From Cytophagales bacterium (GTDB taxonomy: Bacteria > Bacteroidota > Bacteroidia > Cytophagales > Cyclobacteriaceae), in NCBI GenBank assembly GCA_027317105.1, contig DAHVFH010000131.1:1-8692 (forward strand): 8,692 nt of DNA. Reading direction: 5' to 3'. Numbering within the stretch: position 1 is the first letter of the stretch; each line of letters opens with the position of its first letter. Position numbers and translations under genes: made by a program. Below are positions 7,024 through 8,692 of the stretch, piece by piece. Under the pieces are notes generated by a model that was not told the origin of the DNA, ran no database searches, and saw nothing but the letters and a program-made list of their open reading frames with translations.

Positions 7024-7725
7024 TTATCGGTAAGGACTGGACGGACAGGGGATGTCGTAAAAGGTATAGGTGAGGGAGATGCCGGTAAAAAAATAATTAT
7101 CGTAATTATTTGGATTTCCATATTGATAATTTTTTATAGAAGTATTGCCTCCCGAAACATTATCAAGATAATCAAAAAAGGTTTTCCGAATACCTATTTC
7201 AAAGGCGATGTAATACTTCGGATTGAGTACGTACTTCATGCCTCCGCCAAAGGGAATGCACATTTGTACGTTGCTATAGGGTGCTGGTTTTGAATTATTG
7301 CCAGAAATCCCAAATAATCCAAGTCCGGCAAAAAGGTAAGGGGTGAAGCGTAGCCGATGGCGATCATCTCGCCAATCTAAAAAGTGATACTCAAAAGTAC
7401 CCGCCACCTCCAATAAAATAATGTTAAAAGAGGCATTTCTCAGTATAGCTGCGGAGTCTAGGGGGTGATGCCGATCACTGGCCGTAATTTGACCACCAGT
7501 AATGGAAGTGCGGAATGAAATCACTTTGCTAATGTTGGAACGATAAAAAACCGTAACCGCAGGCTTAGAAGTAGTGATGTCGTAATTGCGCGTGATATCG
7601 CCAGTGTAGTTAAAAACCCCCAGGCCACCACCAATTTCAGATCGTTGAGAAATTTGGGCGTAAGCCTGATTAAGGAAGAGAAAAAGCACCCCAAGCAAAC
7701 CAATTTTCAACCAAAGGCTGGGCAT
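7024..7725 (-). CDS. DUF6089-family outer-membrane beta-barrel protein
   Basis: Predicted 233-residue outer-membrane barrel of unknown function. The start chosen is the ATG at 7723-7725, because it begins a good signal peptide (hydrophobic core LLGVLFLFL, cleavage AYA|Q after residue 23); the same frame is open further upstream but would overlap the preceding gene and bury the signal. After the signal come EIGGGLGVFNYTGDI (30-44), alternating hydrophobic strands, RFTPYLFAGLGLF (126-138), IPFGGGMKYVLNP (157-169) and EIGIRKTFFDYLDNVSGG (176-193), then a terminal strand with CPSSPYR. The pattern of GG..NY.GD, TPY.F.G, PFG.G and DYLD.VS matches the DUF6089 family often found immediately upstream of uppS-bamA in Bacteroidota. 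It starts 7 nt after the stop of its larger relative. Family assignment is by motif recall; function is unknown. Confidence 0.85.
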   Translation of the reverse strand: MPSLWLKIGLLGVLFLFLNQAYAQISQRSEIGGGLGVFNYTGDITRNYDITTSKPAVTVFYRSNISKVISFRTSITGGQITASDRHHPLDSAAILRNASFNIILLEVAGTFEYHFLDWRDDRHRLRFTPYLFAGLGLFGISGNNSKPAPYSNVQMCIPFGGGMKYVLNPKYYIAFEIGIRKTFFDYLDNVSGGNTSIKNYQYGNPNNYDNYFFTGISLTYTFYDIPCPSSPYR

Positions 7726-7732
7726 TGTTATT

Positions 7733-8692
7733 TTACCTGAATTTTGCCTTATGGAAAGTAGCTCCCAGAATGTAGGTGATTTTAATAGAGGTAACCATGT
7801 AGATATCTTTATTTCTTGAGTTGCCTCGATTGTTAGTCTTGTATTCAGAGCCATATCCGTTTACGAGTTGGATTGGGACAACACCATTTGGCGTATTTAA
7901 GTTATAAGTTGTAGTACCATTTGGAACTTCAGCTGTCTTCAGTTCATTGGAACGGTACGACATTGCTTGTGCCAATTGTGTCATCGCTGGGTCTTTGGCC
8001 TGAATTGAATTTAAGTCCACATAGTTTTTGCTGACATCGTCCAGGTAATCGGTAAACGTATAGCGGAAACCGATTTCGGCCGATAAGTCGAGTACTTCAT
8101 TAAGTCTAAAACGAGCGCCAGCGCCAAATGGTATGGCCACTTGCAATAAATGGTACGGTTTAATTCCATAATTCACATCACCGGGCTGCAATTTTGAGTA
8201 TTGACCCTCTGTACCCAATGGCTGAAGGTTTACCCATTTACCTGCGTAAGGATCTGGCGATCCGTCTAAGTAAGTTGCAGGGGCAATTGCCTGTGGGTTT
8301 TGAAGAAAGGCGGCTACCCCTATAAACGCATAAGGTGTCCACCTTACGCGGCTGATGTATGTTCCATAATTCTCAAACAGATCAAAAACGCCAACTACAG
8401 AAAGTTCCTTTATTCTATTGCGGAAGGATAGATTACGCTCTCTCCTAAAAGCATCCTTGGCATTGGCATCGGAACCTTTTAATGTTCCGTACATAAACTG
8501 CGCCACCAAAGTATAACGCGGCCCAAACCGATGATTCAGCGAAATGCCAATAGCTGGCTTTGTAAAAGCGATATCCGTGCTGAACCGGCTTGGCAACGGG
8601 GAAAGATCACCGTAGTAATTGAGGGCATTTACGGAAATTCCTATAGCGGTATAAGAGTGTTCTCTTCCGAATTTTTTCTTGCCCACGTAATT
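7733..8692 (-). CDS. DUF6089-type outer-membrane beta-barrel protein, N-terminus cut by window edge
   Basis: About 319 residues are visible, ending in a TAA stop. The frame stays open to the window edge (codons for Asn-Tyr-Val-Gly-Lys); a GTG at 8684-8686 is not a convincing start because no signal peptide follows it, so the true start and signal lie to the right. Recognisable elements are NALNYYGDLSPLPSRF near the N-terminus, RWTPYAFIGVAAF, IPFGAGARFRLNEVLDL and EIGFRYTFTDYLDDVSKNY, aligning with the paralogue at 7024-7725. It is longer because of two insertions: one between the TPY strand and PFG (about residues 131-186) and one after DYLDDVS (about 221-290) rich in Asn, Gln and Thr. These would suit long surface loops. 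The last strand MVTSIKITYILG ends in KAKFR. Function unknown; a barrel client or partner of BamA is an inference from location. Confidence 0.82.
   Translation of the reverse strand, partial: NYVGKKKFGREHSYTAIGISVNALNYYGDLSPLPSRFSTDIAFTKPAIGISLNHRFGPRYTLVAQFMYGTLKGSDANAKDAFRRERNLSFRNRIKELSVVGVFDLFENYGTYISRVRWTPYAFIGVAAFLQNPQAIAPATYLDGSPDPYAGKWVNLQPLGTEGQYSKLQPGDVNYGIKPYHLLQVAIPFGAGARFRLNEVLDLSAEIGFRYTFTDYLDDVSKNYVDLNSIQAKDPAMTQLAQAMSYRSNELKTAEVPNGTTTYNLNTPNGVVPIQLVNGYGSEYKTNNRGNSRNKDIYMVTSIKITYILGATFHKAKFR

Noticed and set aside
7726..7854. Extended start of the smaller DUF6089 protein at 7854
   Set aside because: It overlaps the end of the preceding gene and would precede an obvious signal peptide by 43 residues; the ATG at 7725 follows the upstream stop by 7 nt.

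Overview
This window looks like chromosomal housekeeping DNA from a Bacteroidota bacterium, most likely of the Cytophagales type. The evidence is the family content (DUF6089-type outer-membrane barrel proteins, a Bacteroidota-style BamA, stand-alone FtsX/MacB-like permease), the TAnnTTTG promoter box, weak Shine-Dalgarno sequences, and AT-rich leaders. The genus cannot be fixed from sequence reading alone. There are no RNA genes, CRISPR arrays, insertion sequences or phage genes that I can see.

Layout. On the + strand, positions 1-1645 hold the C-terminal two thirds of an FtsX/MacB-type ABC transporter permease whose start lies left of the window. A convergent hairpin terminator (1672-1705) separates it from a run of seven minus-strand genes that fills the rest. 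Read in their own direction (right to left) these are: a DUF6089-type barrel protein cut by the right edge (7733-8692); a second, shorter DUF6089-type protein (7024-7725); undecaprenyl diphosphate synthase UppS (6187-6930); BamA (3446-6181); and three OmpH/Skp-type periplasmic chaperones (2906-3442, 2337-2891, 1723-2280). Gaps inside the cluster are short: 7, 93, 5, 3, 14 and 56 nt.

Functional logic. UppS makes the C55 lipid carrier used for peptidoglycan and surface polysaccharide. BamA folds and inserts outer-membrane beta-barrels. Skp/OmpH proteins carry unfolded barrels across the periplasm to BamA. The DUF6089 proteins are themselves predicted outer-membrane barrels and plausible clients. 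The cluster is therefore an envelope-biogenesis operon of a kind known in Bacteroidota. It has one candidate internal promoter just upstream of uppS and a strong terminator after the last ompH.

The most distinctive points are modest. The last two ompH genes are a recent-looking tandem duplication (roughly 75-80% protein identity by eye) that kept its leader sequence. uppS uses a GTG start only 7 nt from a perfect TAnnTTTG box, suggesting a leaderless transcript. BamA carries a roughly 55-residue insertion in its third POTRA domain. I found no evidence for a wholly new system; unusual items are scored accordingly.
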